From Saccharomonospora piscinae (lineage in GTDB: Bacteria > Actinomycetota > Actinomycetes > Mycobacteriales > Pseudonocardiaceae): a stretch of DNA of 64,000 nucleotides. A program made the translations under genes and the position numbers. This document shows, one piece after another, positions 7,952 through 16,978 of this stretch. The stretch covers positions 496,001 through 560,000 of the forward strand of contig NZ_VCEK01000002.1 in assembly GCF_005862235.1 (NCBI RefSeq), given 5' to 3'. Below the pieces are notes generated by a model. It was given only the letters and a program-made list of their open reading frames with translations, was not told the DNA's origin and did not search any database. How positions within the stretch are numbered: position 1 is the first letter of the stretch; the number at the start of each line of letters is the position of its first letter.

Positions 7952-8773
7952 GTGCCGAAGGTATGGCTGGTGACCGGAGCAGGGTCGGGGCTGGGCCGCG
8001 CGGTGGCCGAAGCAGCGCGGGCGCAGGGCGACCGGGTGGTGGCCACCGCGCGCGACACCAGCGTGCTGGCCGACTTCGACGACGCGCTGACGCTCGATGT
8101 CCACAACCCGAGATCGGTGGACGCCGCCGTGGCCGAGACGATTCACCGACACGAACGGATCGACGTACTCGTGAACAACGCCGGACACGGACTCGTCGGC
8201 GCGGTCGAAGAGCTCAGCGACGATGATCTCCGTACCGTGCTCGAGACCAACGTGTTCGGAGTTCTGCGCACAACGCGAGCGGTCCTGCCGCACCTCCGTG
8301 CGGCTCGGTCGGGTCACATCGTGCAGATGTCGTCGGTCGGCGGGGTGGTGGCCAACCCCGGACACGCCGCCTATGCCACCTCGAAGTTCGCGCTGGAGGG
8401 GATGTCGGAAGCCCTGGCGGCAGAGGTCGCACCCTGGGGTATCCGCGTGACGCTGGTCGAGCCCGGCCCGTTCCGGACCCAGTTCGCGGGAAGGTCGATG
8501 CGCTACTCCACGCCGCTCGACGTGTACGCCGACACACCCGCCGGTCAGCTCCGGCAGCGCTTCGCCGAGCAGGACGGTCGTCAACCGAACGACCCGGCAC
8601 AAGCGGCCCGGCACATTCTCTCCGCCGTTGACGACCCGGCACCACCACTGCGCCTACCTCTCGGTCCCGAGGCAGCGGACCGCATCCGTGAGAAACTGCT
8701 GGCACAGACGGCGGAGCTGGACGCCCTGAACACCCGATCCCCGAGCATCCGCGACACCCGGTTCTCGTTCTGA
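7952..8773 (+). CDS. SDR family NAD(P)-dependent oxidoreductase
   Basis: A 273-residue classical short-chain dehydrogenase. Seen: TGAGSGLG at residues 8-15, NNAG at 75-78, serine at 127-128, and YATSK with Tyr141 and Lys145, so the catalytic set is complete. The C-terminal third has a substrate-binding extension of the kind seen in retinol/steroid-type SDRs. The GTG start at 7952 follows a G-rich AGGGGGTGA. The gene is divergent from a MarR regulator and probably under its control. The substrate is unknown; induction by an aromatic or electrophilic ligand would fit a MarR partner. Confidence 0.9.
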   Translation: MPKVWLVTGAGSGLGRAVAEAARAQGDRVVATARDTSVLADFDDALTLDVHNPRSVDAAVAETIHRHERIDVLVNNAGHGLVGAVEELSDDDLRTVLETNVFGVLRTTRAVLPHLRAARSGHIVQMSSVGGVVANPGHAAYATSKFALEGMSEALAAEVAPWGIRVTLVEPGPFRTQFAGRSMRYSTPLDVYADTPAGQLRQRFAEQDGRQPNDPAQAARHILSAVDDPAPPLRLPLGPEAADRIREKLLAQTAELDALNTRSPSIRDTRFSF

Positions 8774-8788
8774 TCCGGGGATTCGGGC

Positions 8789-10435
8789 TCAGGCGAGTTC
8801 GGCCGCGGCCCTGGCCGCCGCGCGCGCGTCGGCCGGGCTCGCCGCGGCCAGCGCCGCACTCGCGGCGCGCTCGCAGTCGGCCACCGTCGCCGAGGCGAGC
8901 CCGGCTCCCACGGCGCGCACCGATCCCGCGTTCATCGACAGGCTCGTGATTCCCAGGCCGACCAGCACCCTGGCCAGCAACGGGTCGGCGGCGGCCTCGC
9001 CGCACACCCCGGCGGGCTTGCCCTTCTCGCGCGCGGCCTCCCCGACGAGCGCGATCAGCCGCAGCAGCGCGGGCTGCCACGGGTCGTTCAGCGCCGCGAC
9101 GGCCCCGAGCTGGCGGTCGGCCGCGAACGTGTACTGCGCGAGATCGTTGGTGCCGAGCGAGACGAAGTCGACCGCGTCGAACACCTCCCGCGCGGTCAGC
9201 GCCGCCGACGGAACCTCGATCATCACGCCCGCGCGGGAGAGTCCGGCGGCCCGGACCCGGTCGGTGAACCAGGCCGCCTCCTCCGCCGTGGCGACCATCG
9301 GGGCCATCACCGACACGTCGGCGCCGGTCTGCTCCGTGGCCCCCGCGATGGCGTCGAGCTGGCGGTCCAGCACTCCCGTGCGATCGAACGCCACCCGCAC
9401 GCCGCGCACTCCCAGCGCCGGGTTCGGCTCCGGCTCCTGCGCGAGAAATTCCAGCGGCTTGTCCGCTCCCGCGTCGAGGGTGCGCACGATGACCGGTTTT
9501 CCCGCGAACGGTCCGAGCACGGCCGCATAGGCGGCACGCTGGTCGGCCACCGCAGGCTCGGTGTCGACGTCGAGGTAACAGAACTCGGTGCGGAACAGTC
9601 CCACGCCCTCGGCGCCGGCCTCCGCGGCGGCCTGCGCGTCGGCGGGGGCACCGACGTTGGCCAGCACCCCGACGCGACGCCCGTCCTCGGTGGCGCCCGT
9701 GCCGTCCCACTCGGCTCCCGTGGCCTCCGAGGCGGTCACCACCGGAGCGTCGGGATCGGCGCCGACGACCACACCGGTGTCACCGTCCACGGCCACGGCT
9801 TCGGCCTCGAACGTCAGCGCGCCCTTGACGGCGACCACGGCCGGGATACGCAGCGACCGCGCGAGAATCGCGGTGTGGCTGGTCGGGCCGCCCTCCTCGG
9901 TCACGAGGGCGAGCACCGTGGCCGGATCGAGTGCCGCGGTGTCGGCGGGCGCGAGGTCACGGGCGACGAGCACGCTCGGGCGCGTCAGGCTCGGCACACC
10001 GGGGGGCTCGACGCCGAGCAGCTCGGCGATGATGCGGTCGCGCACGTCCTGGACGTCCCTGACCCGCTCGGCCATGTATCCGCCTGCCGACGACAGCGCG
10101 TGCGCGAAGTTGTTCGCCGCCTCGTAGACCGCCCGCGCGGCCGGAATGCGCTGGGCGGTGACCAGCTGCTCGGCCTGGCTCACCAGCGCGGGGTCGGCGG
10201 CCATCGCGGCCGTGGTCGTCAGGATCGTCGCGGCGTCCCCGCCGGCCGAGGCGGCCGTCGCTTCCAACCGCGCGGCCACCGTCTGTGCGGCGGGCGCGAC
10301 GAGCGCCGCCTCCGCGTGGGGATCATCCGGAGCGGGGGTGCTCGCGGGCTCCTCGATCGACTCGGTGACCTTGACGACGGGACCGCTCGCGCGGCCGGGG
10401 CTCACTCCGACCCCGGAGAGCTGCGGTGGGCGCAT
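8789..10435 (-). CDS. ptsI: Phosphoenolpyruvate-protein phosphotransferase (PTS Enzyme I)
   Basis: A 548-residue Enzyme I, the first phosphotransfer step of the sugar PTS: it takes phosphate from PEP on His187 and passes it to HPr. Seen: an N-terminal HPr-binding helical region, the active-site signature GGPTSHTAILARSLRIPAVV, the PEP-binding TIM barrel with LGTNDLAQYTFAADRQ, and the conserved CGEAA with Cys478. Length is slightly under the usual 570. It lies 6 bp downstream of a ribokinase gene, implying one operon. No HPr or Enzyme II gene is in the window. Confidence 0.95.
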   Translation of the reverse strand: MRPPQLSGVGVSPGRASGPVVKVTESIEEPASTPAPDDPHAEAALVAPAAQTVAARLEATAASAGGDAATILTTTAAMAADPALVSQAEQLVTAQRIPAARAVYEAANNFAHALSSAGGYMAERVRDVQDVRDRIIAELLGVEPPGVPSLTRPSVLVARDLAPADTAALDPATVLALVTEEGGPTSHTAILARSLRIPAVVAVKGALTFEAEAVAVDGDTGVVVGADPDAPVVTASEATGAEWDGTGATEDGRRVGVLANVGAPADAQAAAEAGAEGVGLFRTEFCYLDVDTEPAVADQRAAYAAVLGPFAGKPVIVRTLDAGADKPLEFLAQEPEPNPALGVRGVRVAFDRTGVLDRQLDAIAGATEQTGADVSVMAPMVATAEEAAWFTDRVRAAGLSRAGVMIEVPSAALTAREVFDAVDFVSLGTNDLAQYTFAADRQLGAVAALNDPWQPALLRLIALVGEAAREKGKPAGVCGEAAADPLLARVLVGLGITSLSMNAGSVRAVGAGLASATVADCERAASAALAAASPADARAAARAAAELA

Positions 10436-10441
10436 GCTGGC

Positions 10442-11332
10442 TCACTCTAGTTCGACGGCGGTGGGATAGGACGGCTGGGCACCCCGGCGAGTGACCGAGA
10501 GTGCCGCGACGCGGACGGCCGACGCGGCGGCGTCGGCGAGCCCGGCATCGCGGGTGAGCGCGGTCGCGAGCGCGCCCGCGAAGGCGTCGCCCGCTCCGGT
10601 GGTGTCGACCACCTCGACGGCCGGGGTCGGCACCTCGGTGAGGCCCTCCTGCTCGACGACGACCGCCCCGCGCGCGCCGGACGTGACGACGGCGGCGCGC
10701 GGTCCCAGATCCAGCAGTCCGGCGAGCTCGCGTGTCCCCACCATGCCGTCGGCCGCGCCCGAGCCCAGCAGCCAGGCCGCCTCGTGCTCGTTGACGAGCA
10801 GGACGTCCACCCCGGCGAGGGTCGGTGCGGGCACGGCGGCCACGGGGGAGAGGTTGAGGACCGTGCGGGTTCCCGAGGCGGCCGCGGCGTTGATGGCGCG
10901 CTCCACCGTGTCGAGGGGAATCTCCATCGACACGACGGCGACCTTCGCTTCGGACACGACGGAAGCGACGTCGTCGGGGCGCAGGGCGTGGTTCGCCCCC
11001 GGCGAGACGAGAATCGAGTTCTCGCCGTCCGGGGTCACGGTGATGAAGGCGAGGCCGGTGGGTCGCGGCACCACCCGGACCAGGCCGGTGTGGACACCGG
11101 AGCCGTGCAGGGAGTCGAGCAGCAACCTGCCGTGGGCATCGTCGCCGACCGCGCCCAGCAGCGCGACGTCGGCGCCCAGCCTTGCTGCGGCGACCGCCGT
11201 GTTGGCGCCCTTGCCACCGGGCCAGGTCTCCGTGTCCCCGCCGAGCACGGTCTCGCCCCCCGAGGGACGGCGTTCGGCGGGGACGACGAGATCCGCGTTG
11301 GCCGAACCGACGACGAGCAGCTGCGCAGTCAC
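10442..11332 (-). CDS. rbsK: Ribokinase-like PfkB family sugar kinase
   Basis: A 296-residue kinase of the PfkB family. Seen: the N-terminal ribose-binding GGKGANTAVAAARLGADVAL, and the C-terminal signature DTTGAGDAFAGALATAL, which carries the anion hole and catalytic Asp. Family ribokinases make D-ribose 5-phosphate from ribose and ATP; a different pentose or nucleoside is possible. A GTG start at 11332 is used because the upstream ATG is out of frame and stops at once. The gene ends 6 bp before ptsI, suggesting joint expression of sugar-uptake and sugar-kinase functions. Confidence 0.88.
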   Translation of the reverse strand: MTAQLLVVGSANADLVVPAERRPSGGETVLGGDTETWPGGKGANTAVAAARLGADVALLGAVGDDAHGRLLLDSLHGSGVHTGLVRVVPRPTGLAFITVTPDGENSILVSPGANHALRPDDVASVVSEAKVAVVSMEIPLDTVERAINAAAASGTRTVLNLSPVAAVPAPTLAGVDVLLVNEHEAAWLLGSGAADGMVGTRELAGLLDLGPRAAVVTSGARGAVVVEQEGLTEVPTPAVEVVDTTGAGDAFAGALATALTRDAGLADAAASAVRVAALSVTRRGAQPSYPTAVELE

Positions 11333-11437
11333 ATCAGCCAGGGTGCCACGAACCCGATCGGCCGGCGGGGAGGCGACTCGGGTTGTGACGACATGAACTG
11401 CTTTGTAACTTTCACACCCGCCCGAACGACAGGGTGA

Positions 11438-11449
11438 CGAGAGCTCTCG
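11438..11449. repeat. Perfect 12-bp palindrome upstream of a -10 box
   Basis: CGAGAGCTCTCG is a perfect palindrome located 12 bp before a TAGGGT -10 element (11462-11467). Its position over the expected -35 region makes it a candidate operator. It lies in the 302-bp gap between leuS and the ribokinase gene. Confidence 0.4.
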
Positions 11450-11474
11450 AAGCTAACCCGATAGGGTGAAGTTC

Positions 11475-11597
11475 GTGCCGGTGCGTCACACAGCCGCCAC
11501 GGGGAGTTCTTCACTGGCACCACCGCCACTGTGCGGGGTGTGCCCGCCGTCCCACCCGGGACGGTCGGGCATCGGGTCGCCGGCATCGGTCACGTAG
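11475..11597 (+). CDS. Candidate leaderless 40-residue ORF
   Basis: A GTG at 11475 lies exactly 7 nt after the -10 box TAGGGT (11462-11467), the geometry seen at likely leaderless genes in this window. The 40-codon frame encodes a small peptide with a PPPLCGVCPP core and no membrane helix, ending at TAG 11595-11597. It runs opposite to leuS and the ribokinase gene and occupies most of the only longer gap between them. A second in-frame GTG is at 11466. It could equally be a chance ORF behind a promoter for a non-coding RNA. Apart from this and the palindrome, nothing was recognised in 11333-11634. Confidence 0.25.
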   Translation: MPVRHTAATGSSSLAPPPLCGVCPPSHPGRSGIGSPASVT

Positions 11598-11634
11598 CCC
11601 CCCGAGTGATCGGTGCCGGCGGCGCCCGGACCTC

Positions 11635-14478
11635 CTAACGCACCACGTTCACCAGGCGCGACGGCACGACGATGACCTTGCGCGGCTCCGCGCCGTCCAG
11701 CAGCGCGGCGATCTTCTCGTCCGCCAGCGCCGCCTTCCGCACCGCCTCCTGGTCGGCGTCCGCCGCCACCGTGATCCGCGAGCGCACCTTGCCGTTGACC
11801 TGGATCGGGTACTCGACCGTCTCGTCCACCAGGTAGCGCTCGTCGGCGGTGGGGAACGGCCCGTGGACCAGCGACTCCTCGTGCCCCAGCCGCCGCCACA
11901 GCTCCTCCGCGAGGTGGGGGCACATCGGCGCCAGCATCAGCACCAGCGGCTCGGCGAGCCCCCTCGGCGTCGCCGCGGCCGATCCATAGGTCTTGGTGAC
12001 GTAGTTGTTCAGCTCGATCAGCTTCGCGCCAGCCGTGTTGAACCGCAGTCCCGCGTAGTCCTCGCGCACCCCGGCGATGGCGCGGTGCAGCTGCCGCAGG
12101 TCCGCGTCGGACAGCTCGGCGTCGTCGACCCTCGGCGCCCCGGTGGCCTCGTCCACCACCAGTCGCCACAGCCGCTGCAGGAACCGCTGGGCACCCACGA
12201 CGTCCTTCGTCGCCCACGGGCGCGACACGTCCAGCGGGCCCATCGCCATCTCGTAGAACCGGAAGGTGTCCGCGCCGTAGTTGTCGGCGATCTCGTCGGG
12301 AGTGACGACGTTGCGCAGGCTCTTGCCCATCTTGCCGTACTCCTGCGTGACCTCCTCCCCGTTGTGGAAGAAGCGGCCGTCGGACTCGGTCACCTCGTCG
12401 GCCGGCACGTACACGCCTCGCGAGTCCGTGTAGGCGTACGCCTGGATGTAGCCCTGGTTGTAGAGCCTGCGGTACGGCTCCTCCGACGACACGTGGCCCA
12501 GGTCGTACAGCACCTTGTGCCAGAACCGCGCGTACAGCAGGTGCAGCACGGCGTGCTCGACCCCGCCCACGTACAGGTCGAGACCACCCGGGTCGGTGGG
12601 GCCGTGCTCCTCGGGGCGGGGGCCCAGCCAGTAACGCTCGTTCTCCGGATCCACGAACCGCTGGTCGTTGTCCGGGTCGATGTAGCGCAGCTGGTACCAG
12701 CACGACCCCGCCCACTGGGGCATCACGTTGGTGTCCCTGCGGTAGGTCTTCGGGCCGTCGCCCAGGTCGAGCGTCACCTCGACCCAGTCGGTAGCCCTGG
12801 CCAGCGGCGGCTCCGGTTCGGCTTCGGCGTCCTCGGGGTCGAACGTGCGCGGCGAGTAGTCCTCGACCTCGGGCAGCACGACGGGCAGCTGGTCGTCCGG
12901 CAGCGGAATCGGGTGACCGTCCTCGTCGTACACGATCGGGAAGGGCTCGCCCCAGTAACGCTGGCGCGCGAACAGCCAGTCGCGCAGCTTGTACTGCACG
13001 GTGCCCTCGCCATGGCCGTGTTCCTCCAGCCACGCGGTGATCGTCTTCTTGGCGTCGGCCACGCCCATGCCGTTGAGGCTGACGTCGTCGTTGGCCGAGT
13101 TGATCGCCGGGCCGTCGCCGGTGAACGCCTCGCCGTCGAATCCGTCGTCCGGCCGCACCGTCCGCACGATGTCGAGGCCGAACGCGGTGGCGAAGTCCCA
13201 GTCCCGCTGGTCCTGCGCGGGGACGGCCATGATCGCGCCGGTGCCGTAGCCCATCAGCACGTAGTCGGCCACGAACACCGGGATCTGCCTGCCGTTGACG
13301 GGGTTGGTCGCATACGCACCGGTGAAGACCCCGGTCTTGTCGCGGCTCTCCTGCCGGTCCAGCTCGGACTTGCGCGACGCCTGCGCCCGGTAGGCGGCCA
13401 CGGCCGAGCGCGGGTCATCCGCGCCGCCGGTCCACCGCGCGTCCACGTCCTCGGGCCATGCACCGGGCACCAGCGCGTCCACCAGCGGGTGTTCCGGCGC
13501 CAGCACCATGTACGTCGCGCCGAACAGCGTGTCCGGCCGCGTGGTGAACACCTCGATGGTGTGCTCGCCCGAACGGAACCGGACGTTCGCCCCGCGCGAG
13601 CGGCCGATCCAGTTGCGCTGCATCGACTTGATCTTTTCCGGCCAGTCCAGCCGGTCCAGGTCGTCGACGAGGCGGTCGGCGTAGGCGGTGATGCGCATCA
13701 TCCACTGGCTCAGATCGCGGCGGAACACGGGGAAGTTGCCGCGCTCGGTGCGCCCGTCGGCGGTGACCTCCTCGTTCGCCACCACCGTGCCCAGGCCGGG
13801 CGCCCAGTTGACCGGCGCCTCGGACAGGTAGACCAGCCGGTGCGAGTCGATGATCCGCCGCCGCTCGGTTTCGCTCAGCTCGCTCCACGGCCGCCCGTCC
13901 GGGGTCTCACGACGGCCCGTCGCGAACGCGTCCTCCAGCTCGGAGATCGGCCGCGCCCGGTCCTGCTCGGTGTCGTAGTACGAGTTGAAGATCTGCAGGA
14001 AGATCCACTGCGTCCACCGGTAGTACTCCACGTCGGTGGTCGCGATGCGGCGCCGCTCGTCGTGGCCGAGGCCGAGCCTGCGGATCTGGCCCAGGTAGCG
14101 CTCGATGTTCGCCTCGGTGGTGGTGCGCGGGTGCGTGCCGGTCTGGACCGCGTACTGCTCGGCGGGCAGCCCGAACGCGTCGAAGCCCATCGTGTGCAGC
14201 ACGTTGTGACCCACCATGCGGTGGTAGCGCGCGAAGACGTCGGTGCCGATGAACCCGAGCGGGTGGCCGACGTGCAGCCCCGAGCCCGACGGGTACGGGA
14301 ACATGTCCTGCACGAACAGCTTGTCGGACGGCACGGTCGTCTGGTCGAGCGAGCCGACCGGGTTGGGCGCGTGGTACGTGCCGTGCTCGGCCCAGTACTG
14401 CTGCCAGCGCTGCTCGATCTGCCCCGCCACCTCCGCCGTATAGCGGTGCGCGGGTGCCGCCTCGGTACCGTCCGTCAT
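11635..14478 (-). CDS. leuS: Leucyl-tRNA synthetase
   Basis: A 947-residue class I aminoacyl-tRNA synthetase that charges tRNA-Leu. Seen: the HIGH-type motif [14 protein letters not shown], the large CP1 editing domain (about residues 250-450), the KMSKS-type motif [18 protein letters not shown], and a C-terminal anticodon-binding and tRNA-binding part ending in the beta-rich [11 protein letters not shown]. The ATG at 14478 has a GGGAGG ribosome-binding site; the frame is open further upstream but without initiation signals. A strong hairpin lies 67-99 bp upstream. Transcribed alone, toward the ribokinase-ptsI operon. Confidence 0.97.
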   Translation of the reverse strand: MTDGTEAAPAHRYTAEVAGQIEQRWQQYWAEHGTYHAPNPVGSLDQTTVPSDKLFVQDMFPYPSGSGLHVGHPLGFIGTDVFARYHRMVGHNVLHTMGFDAFGLPAEQYAVQTGTHPRTTTEANIERYLGQIRRLGLGHDERRRIATTDVEYYRWTQWIFLQIFNSYYDTEQDRARPISELEDAFATGRRETPDGRPWSELSETERRRIIDSHRLVYLSEAPVNWAPGLGTVVANEEVTADGRTERGNFPVFRRDLSQWMMRITAYADRLVDDLDRLDWPEKIKSMQRNWIGRSRGANVRFRSGEHTIEVFTTRPDTLFGATYMVLAPEHPLVDALVPGAWPEDVDARWTGGADDPRSAVAAYRAQASRKSELDRQESRDKTGVFTGAYATNPVNGRQIPVFVADYVLMGYGTGAIMAVPAQDQRDWDFATAFGLDIVRTVRPDDGFDGEAFTGDGPAINSANDDVSLNGMGVADAKKTITAWLEEHGHGEGTVQYKLRDWLFARQRYWGEPFPIVYDEDGHPIPLPDDQLPVVLPEVEDYSPRTFDPEDAEAEPEPPLARATDWVEVTLDLGDGPKTYRRDTNVMPQWAGSCWYQLRYIDPDNDQRFVDPENERYWLGPRPEEHGPTDPGGLDLYVGGVEHAVLHLLYARFWHKVLYDLGHVSSEEPYRRLYNQGYIQAYAYTDSRGVYVPADEVTESDGRFFHNGEEVTQEYGKMGKSLRNVVTPDEIADNYGADTFRFYEMAMGPLDVSRPWATKDVVGAQRFLQRLWRLVVDEATGAPRVDDAELSDADLRQLHRAIAGVREDYAGLRFNTAGAKLIELNNYVTKTYGSAAATPRGLAEPLVLMLAPMCPHLAEELWRRLGHEESLVHGPFPTADERYLVDETVEYPIQVNGKVRSRITVAADADQEAVRKAALADEKIAALLDGAEPRKVIVVPSRLVNVVR

Positions 14479-14544
14479 CGCCGATCCTCCCGTGAACCTG
14501 CTCCAGAGACAACGCAACCCCCCAGCCAGAGGCATGAGGGGTTC

Positions 14545-14577
14545 GCCGCGCCGACCGGAGATCTCGGTCAGCGCGGC
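14545..14577 (-). other. Hairpin in the leuS leader region
   Basis: Two 13-nt arms (14545-14557 and 14565-14577) pair across a 7-nt GAGATCT spacer. The single imperfect pair is a G-U wobble on the minus strand, so the fold is better in the leuS sense transcript. No U-run follows, so it is not a standard terminator, and I see no T-box sequence. It may be a regulatory leader structure. Confidence 0.45.
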
Positions 14578-14732
14578 TCGCTAAGCAGCAGGCGCGCCGT
14601 CGTCATCGCCCTCATCGTAACCGCCGGACACAACGCCGTTCGCCACGGCCCGTCCGGAGAACCCCAGCACACGGCCATGAGCGGCACGCCACAGCGCGGG
14701 GGCGCGCCCCGTTGTCGGGAGCCGAGGGGCAG

Positions 14733-14745
14733 TATCCTCGGGTCC
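14733..14745 (+). promoter_or_regulatory. Leaderless promoter of the SdpI-like gene
   Basis: A -10 box TATCCT (14733-14738) is followed by 7 nt and the GTG at 14746. No ribosome-binding site is present, which supports a leaderless mRNA and fixes the start. Confidence 0.55.
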
Positions 14746-15159
14746 GTGATCGTGCTCGCGCTGCTTCCCGCGCTCGTCGGCGTCCTGGTCGCCTGGGGCG
14801 GCTTCCTCGGCTGGCGGGAGAAACTCCCCCGGTCCCGGGGCGCGGGGGTCCGCACCCCGGCGACGTTGCGCAGCGACGAGGCGTTCCGGGTGGCGAACCG
14901 CGTGGCCGGACTTCCCACCATGGTCGCGGGCGGGGTCGGCGTGCTCGCCGCGGCGGCGGCGCTGGCCATGCCCGGCACCCTCGCCACGGTGACGACCGTG
15001 CTGTTCGGCGTGCTCGCCGTGCTGGCCCTCGTGGCCGGTGGTGGCGTACTCGGCCACCGCGCGGCCTCCGCCGTACCACCACCCCCGGAGCCCGCGGGCT
15101 GCGGCGGCTGCGCCTGCGCCGGTGGCGGCGGTTGCGGCGTGCTCGGGGCGCGAAGCTAG
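14746..15159 (+). CDS. SdpI-family membrane protein with Cys-rich tail
   Basis: A 137-residue membrane protein: one helix at the N-terminus (about 2-22), a cytoplasmic loop with RSDEAFRVANRVAGLPTMVAG typical of SdpI/YhfL proteins, then two helices (about 58-105). SdpI proteins of Bacillus act as immunity and signalling proteins against a killing factor; in actinobacteria the role is unknown. The tail after a PPPPEP linker is unusual: CGGCAC, then a Gly run, then GGCG, four cysteines within 15 residues. The gene is convergent with an MFS gene, overlapping it by 4 bp at the 3' ends. Confidence 0.75.
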   Translation: MIVLALLPALVGVLVAWGGFLGWREKLPRSRGAGVRTPATLRSDEAFRVANRVAGLPTMVAGGVGVLAAAAALAMPGTLATVTTVLFGVLAVLALVAGGGVLGHRAASAVPPPPEPAGCGGCACAGGGGCGVLGARS

Positions 15160-16406
15160 ACCTGTCCGGCCGGGACCCGCGTGGGTTCGGGTTCGGGTGT
15201 CCGGTAGCGGCGAAGCGACCGGTTGCCGATCGCGAGTCCGGCCACGCCCACGACGCACAGCAACCCGCCCGAGACGGCCGCGACAGCGGGTGACGTGAGC
15301 CCGGCGACCGCGCCCGCGCGGGCGTTGCCGAGGTCGGGTCCCGCCGCGCCCACCACGAACTCCAGGCCACTGACCCTGCCCCGGTGCGAGTCCGGTGTCG
15401 CGAGCTGCACCAGCGCGCTGCGCGTCACCGCGCCGACCGTGTCGGCGGCACCGGCCACCGCCAGCAGGGCGAACGCCAGCCACAGCGGTTGCGCCAGGCC
15501 GAAGCCCGCCAGGGCCAGTCCCCACACCGCCGCGGCCACGAGCTGCACGACGCCGAGCCTGCGCCTGCGCGTGAACAGGCCCGACAGGCTGCCCATCACG
15601 ACACCGCCGACGGCGATCGCCGACAGGAACAGGCCCAGCACGCGGGGATCGTCGCCGAAGCGTTGCGCGTTCAGCGCGGGAAACAGTGCGATCGGCATGG
15701 CGAGCAGGGTGGCGAACACATCGGTGAGCAGGGTTCCCGCCACCACGGGCTTCCGGCCGACGAAAGCCAGCCCCTCGGCCAGCGCTCTCGGCCCCGGCCG
15801 CTCACCGGTGCCCTTCGGCCGCAGCGACGGCAGCCGGGAGACGCCGTAGGCCGCCACGAGCAGGCTCACCGCGTCGATCGCGTAGCAGGCGCCCGGCCCC
15901 CACGCGGCGGTCACGATTCCGCCGACGGCGGGTCCGGCGAGCATGGCCGCCTGGAAGCTGAGCCCCGACAGCGCCAGGCCCGCGCTCACCTGCTCGGTGG
16001 GCAGCAGGCCGACCACGAAGGTCTTGCGCGCGGCGGCGCCCAGCCCCGCGAAGGCGAACTGCACCGCCACGAGCCCGAACACGAGCGCCACCGAGCCCGC
16101 GCCCAGCAGCGCCTGCGCCGCCAGGCCGGCCGCGGCCACCAGCTGTCCCGCCGTGGTCACGAGGACCAGCCTGCGGCGGTCGACGGCGTCGGCGAGTGTC
16201 CCACCGACCAGGCCGAACAGCACCAACGGGAGCGCCTGTGCCAGGCCGAGCGCGCCCGCGGCCACCGGGCTCTCCGTCAGGTCCCACACCTGCGCAAGTA
16301 CGGCCACCAGGGCGAACTGCTGGCCCAGCGTGGAGCACGACGTGGCAAGCCACAGCCTGCGGAACGCGGGGCTGGTGCGCAGCGGCCGGACGTCGAGCAC
16401 GCTCAT
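15156..16406 (-). CDS. MFS transporter
   Basis: A 416-residue major facilitator with about 12 transmembrane helices. Seen: the loop 2-3 motif GGTLADAVDRRRLV (classic GxxxDRxxRR-type motif A) and the N-terminal FRRLWLATSCSTLGQQF typical of the enterobactin-exporter/tetracycline-like subgroup. It is probably a drug or siderophore exporter, substrate unknown. Its ATG overlaps the stop of the upstream MarR gene by 4 bp, so the two are translationally coupled, and the MarR protein likely controls export. Confidence 0.88.
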   Translation of the reverse strand: MSVLDVRPLRTSPAFRRLWLATSCSTLGQQFALVAVLAQVWDLTESPVAAGALGLAQALPLVLFGLVGGTLADAVDRRRLVLVTTAGQLVAAAGLAAQALLGAGSVALVFGLVAVQFAFAGLGAAARKTFVVGLLPTEQVSAGLALSGLSFQAAMLAGPAVGGIVTAAWGPGACYAIDAVSLLVAAYGVSRLPSLRPKGTGERPGPRALAEGLAFVGRKPVVAGTLLTDVFATLLAMPIALFPALNAQRFGDDPRVLGLFLSAIAVGGVVMGSLSGLFTRRRRLGVVQLVAAAVWGLALAGFGLAQPLWLAFALLAVAGAADTVGAVTRSALVQLATPDSHRGRVSGLEFVVGAAGPDLGNARAGAVAGLTSPAVAAVSGGLLCVVGVAGLAIGNRSLRRYRTPEPEPTRVPAGQV

Positions 16407-16900
16407 CGTTCGCGCTCGGCGATGTGGTCGGCGATGCGGTCACGGAAGGATCGTGCGCGCAGTGCCCGCTCCATGTCCCGTACGACGTCGTGCAGCGAGT
16501 AGGGGAGTTCGGCGTCGAGCTCCGCGATCGCCTCCTCGGTGGCGCGCCACTCGGCTTCCAGGAACGGCAACAGTTCGCGGGCGGCGTCGGTGAGTTCCAC
16601 CAGCCGGGTGCGGGCGTCGGCGCCCTGCCGGGTCGTGACCAGGCCGTCGCGTTTCAGCGCACTCACGGTCTGGCTCATGGCCGAGTGGGTGACCTCCACC
16701 GAGCGGGCGAGGTCGCGGATCGTCATCGGGCCCCGCCGCCCGAGCCGGATCAGCGGCATCGTGTGGCGGGGGCGTACGGAGATCCCGCGTTCGGCGTAGA
16801 GCCGCGCGATCTCGGCGTCCATCGCTTCCTGCAGCCGCCGGAGCGGGCGCCAGTACCCCACGTCGGTGGGGTCGGGCCCGGGGGGAGTGTCCCAATTCAT
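16403..16900 (-). CDS. MarR family transcriptional regulator
   Basis: A 165-residue winged-helix regulator. Seen: RHTMPLIRLGRRGPMTIRDL and the recognition segment SVEVTHSAMSQTVSALKRDG with the wing TTRQGADARTRLVELTDAA. The ATG at 16900 is chosen over an upstream in-frame ATG because the promoter -10 box lies 6 nt before it, implying a leaderless message. First gene of a two-gene operon with an MFS exporter. An imperfect palindrome over the -10 box suggests autorepression relieved by the exported compound. Confidence 0.88.
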   Translation of the reverse strand: MNWDTPPGPDPTDVGYWRPLRRLQEAMDAEIARLYAERGISVRPRHTMPLIRLGRRGPMTIRDLARSVEVTHSAMSQTVSALKRDGLVTTRQGADARTRLVELTDAARELLPFLEAEWRATEEAIAELDAELPYSLHDVVRDMERALRARSFRDRIADHIAERER

Positions 16901-16903
16901 GAC

Positions 16904-16920
16904 AGCACTGTAACAGCGCT
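16904..16920. promoter_or_regulatory. MarR operator over the -10 box
   Basis: The 17-bp dyad AGCACTGTAACAGCGCT (14 of 17 positions symmetrical) contains the minus-strand -10 box TACAGT (16912-16907). A repressor bound here would block RNA polymerase directly. It lies 4 bp from the marR start codon. Confidence 0.6.
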
Positions 16921-16978
16921 TGTGTTTCTGCGCGCACCTGTGCGGTGAAGGCACGCCCCGCACCGGCGGCGGGGCAGC

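Noticed and set aside
11329-11586. An 85-residue minus-strand frame between leuS and rbsK as a gene
   Set aside because: Basic, low-complexity product without family resemblance or ribosome-binding site; the opposite strand has the better promoter-start arrangement.
14479-14745. T-box riboswitch upstream of leuS
   Set aside because: No T-box consensus (AGGGUGGNACCGCG-like) and no specifier stem could be found; only a single hairpin is present.
11863-15159. A very long open frame antisense to leuS
   Set aside because: It mirrors the synonymous GC-rich third positions of leuS, encodes a low-complexity Arg/Gly/Val/His-rich sequence and has no family motif; only its last 138 codons (14746-15159) are a real gene.
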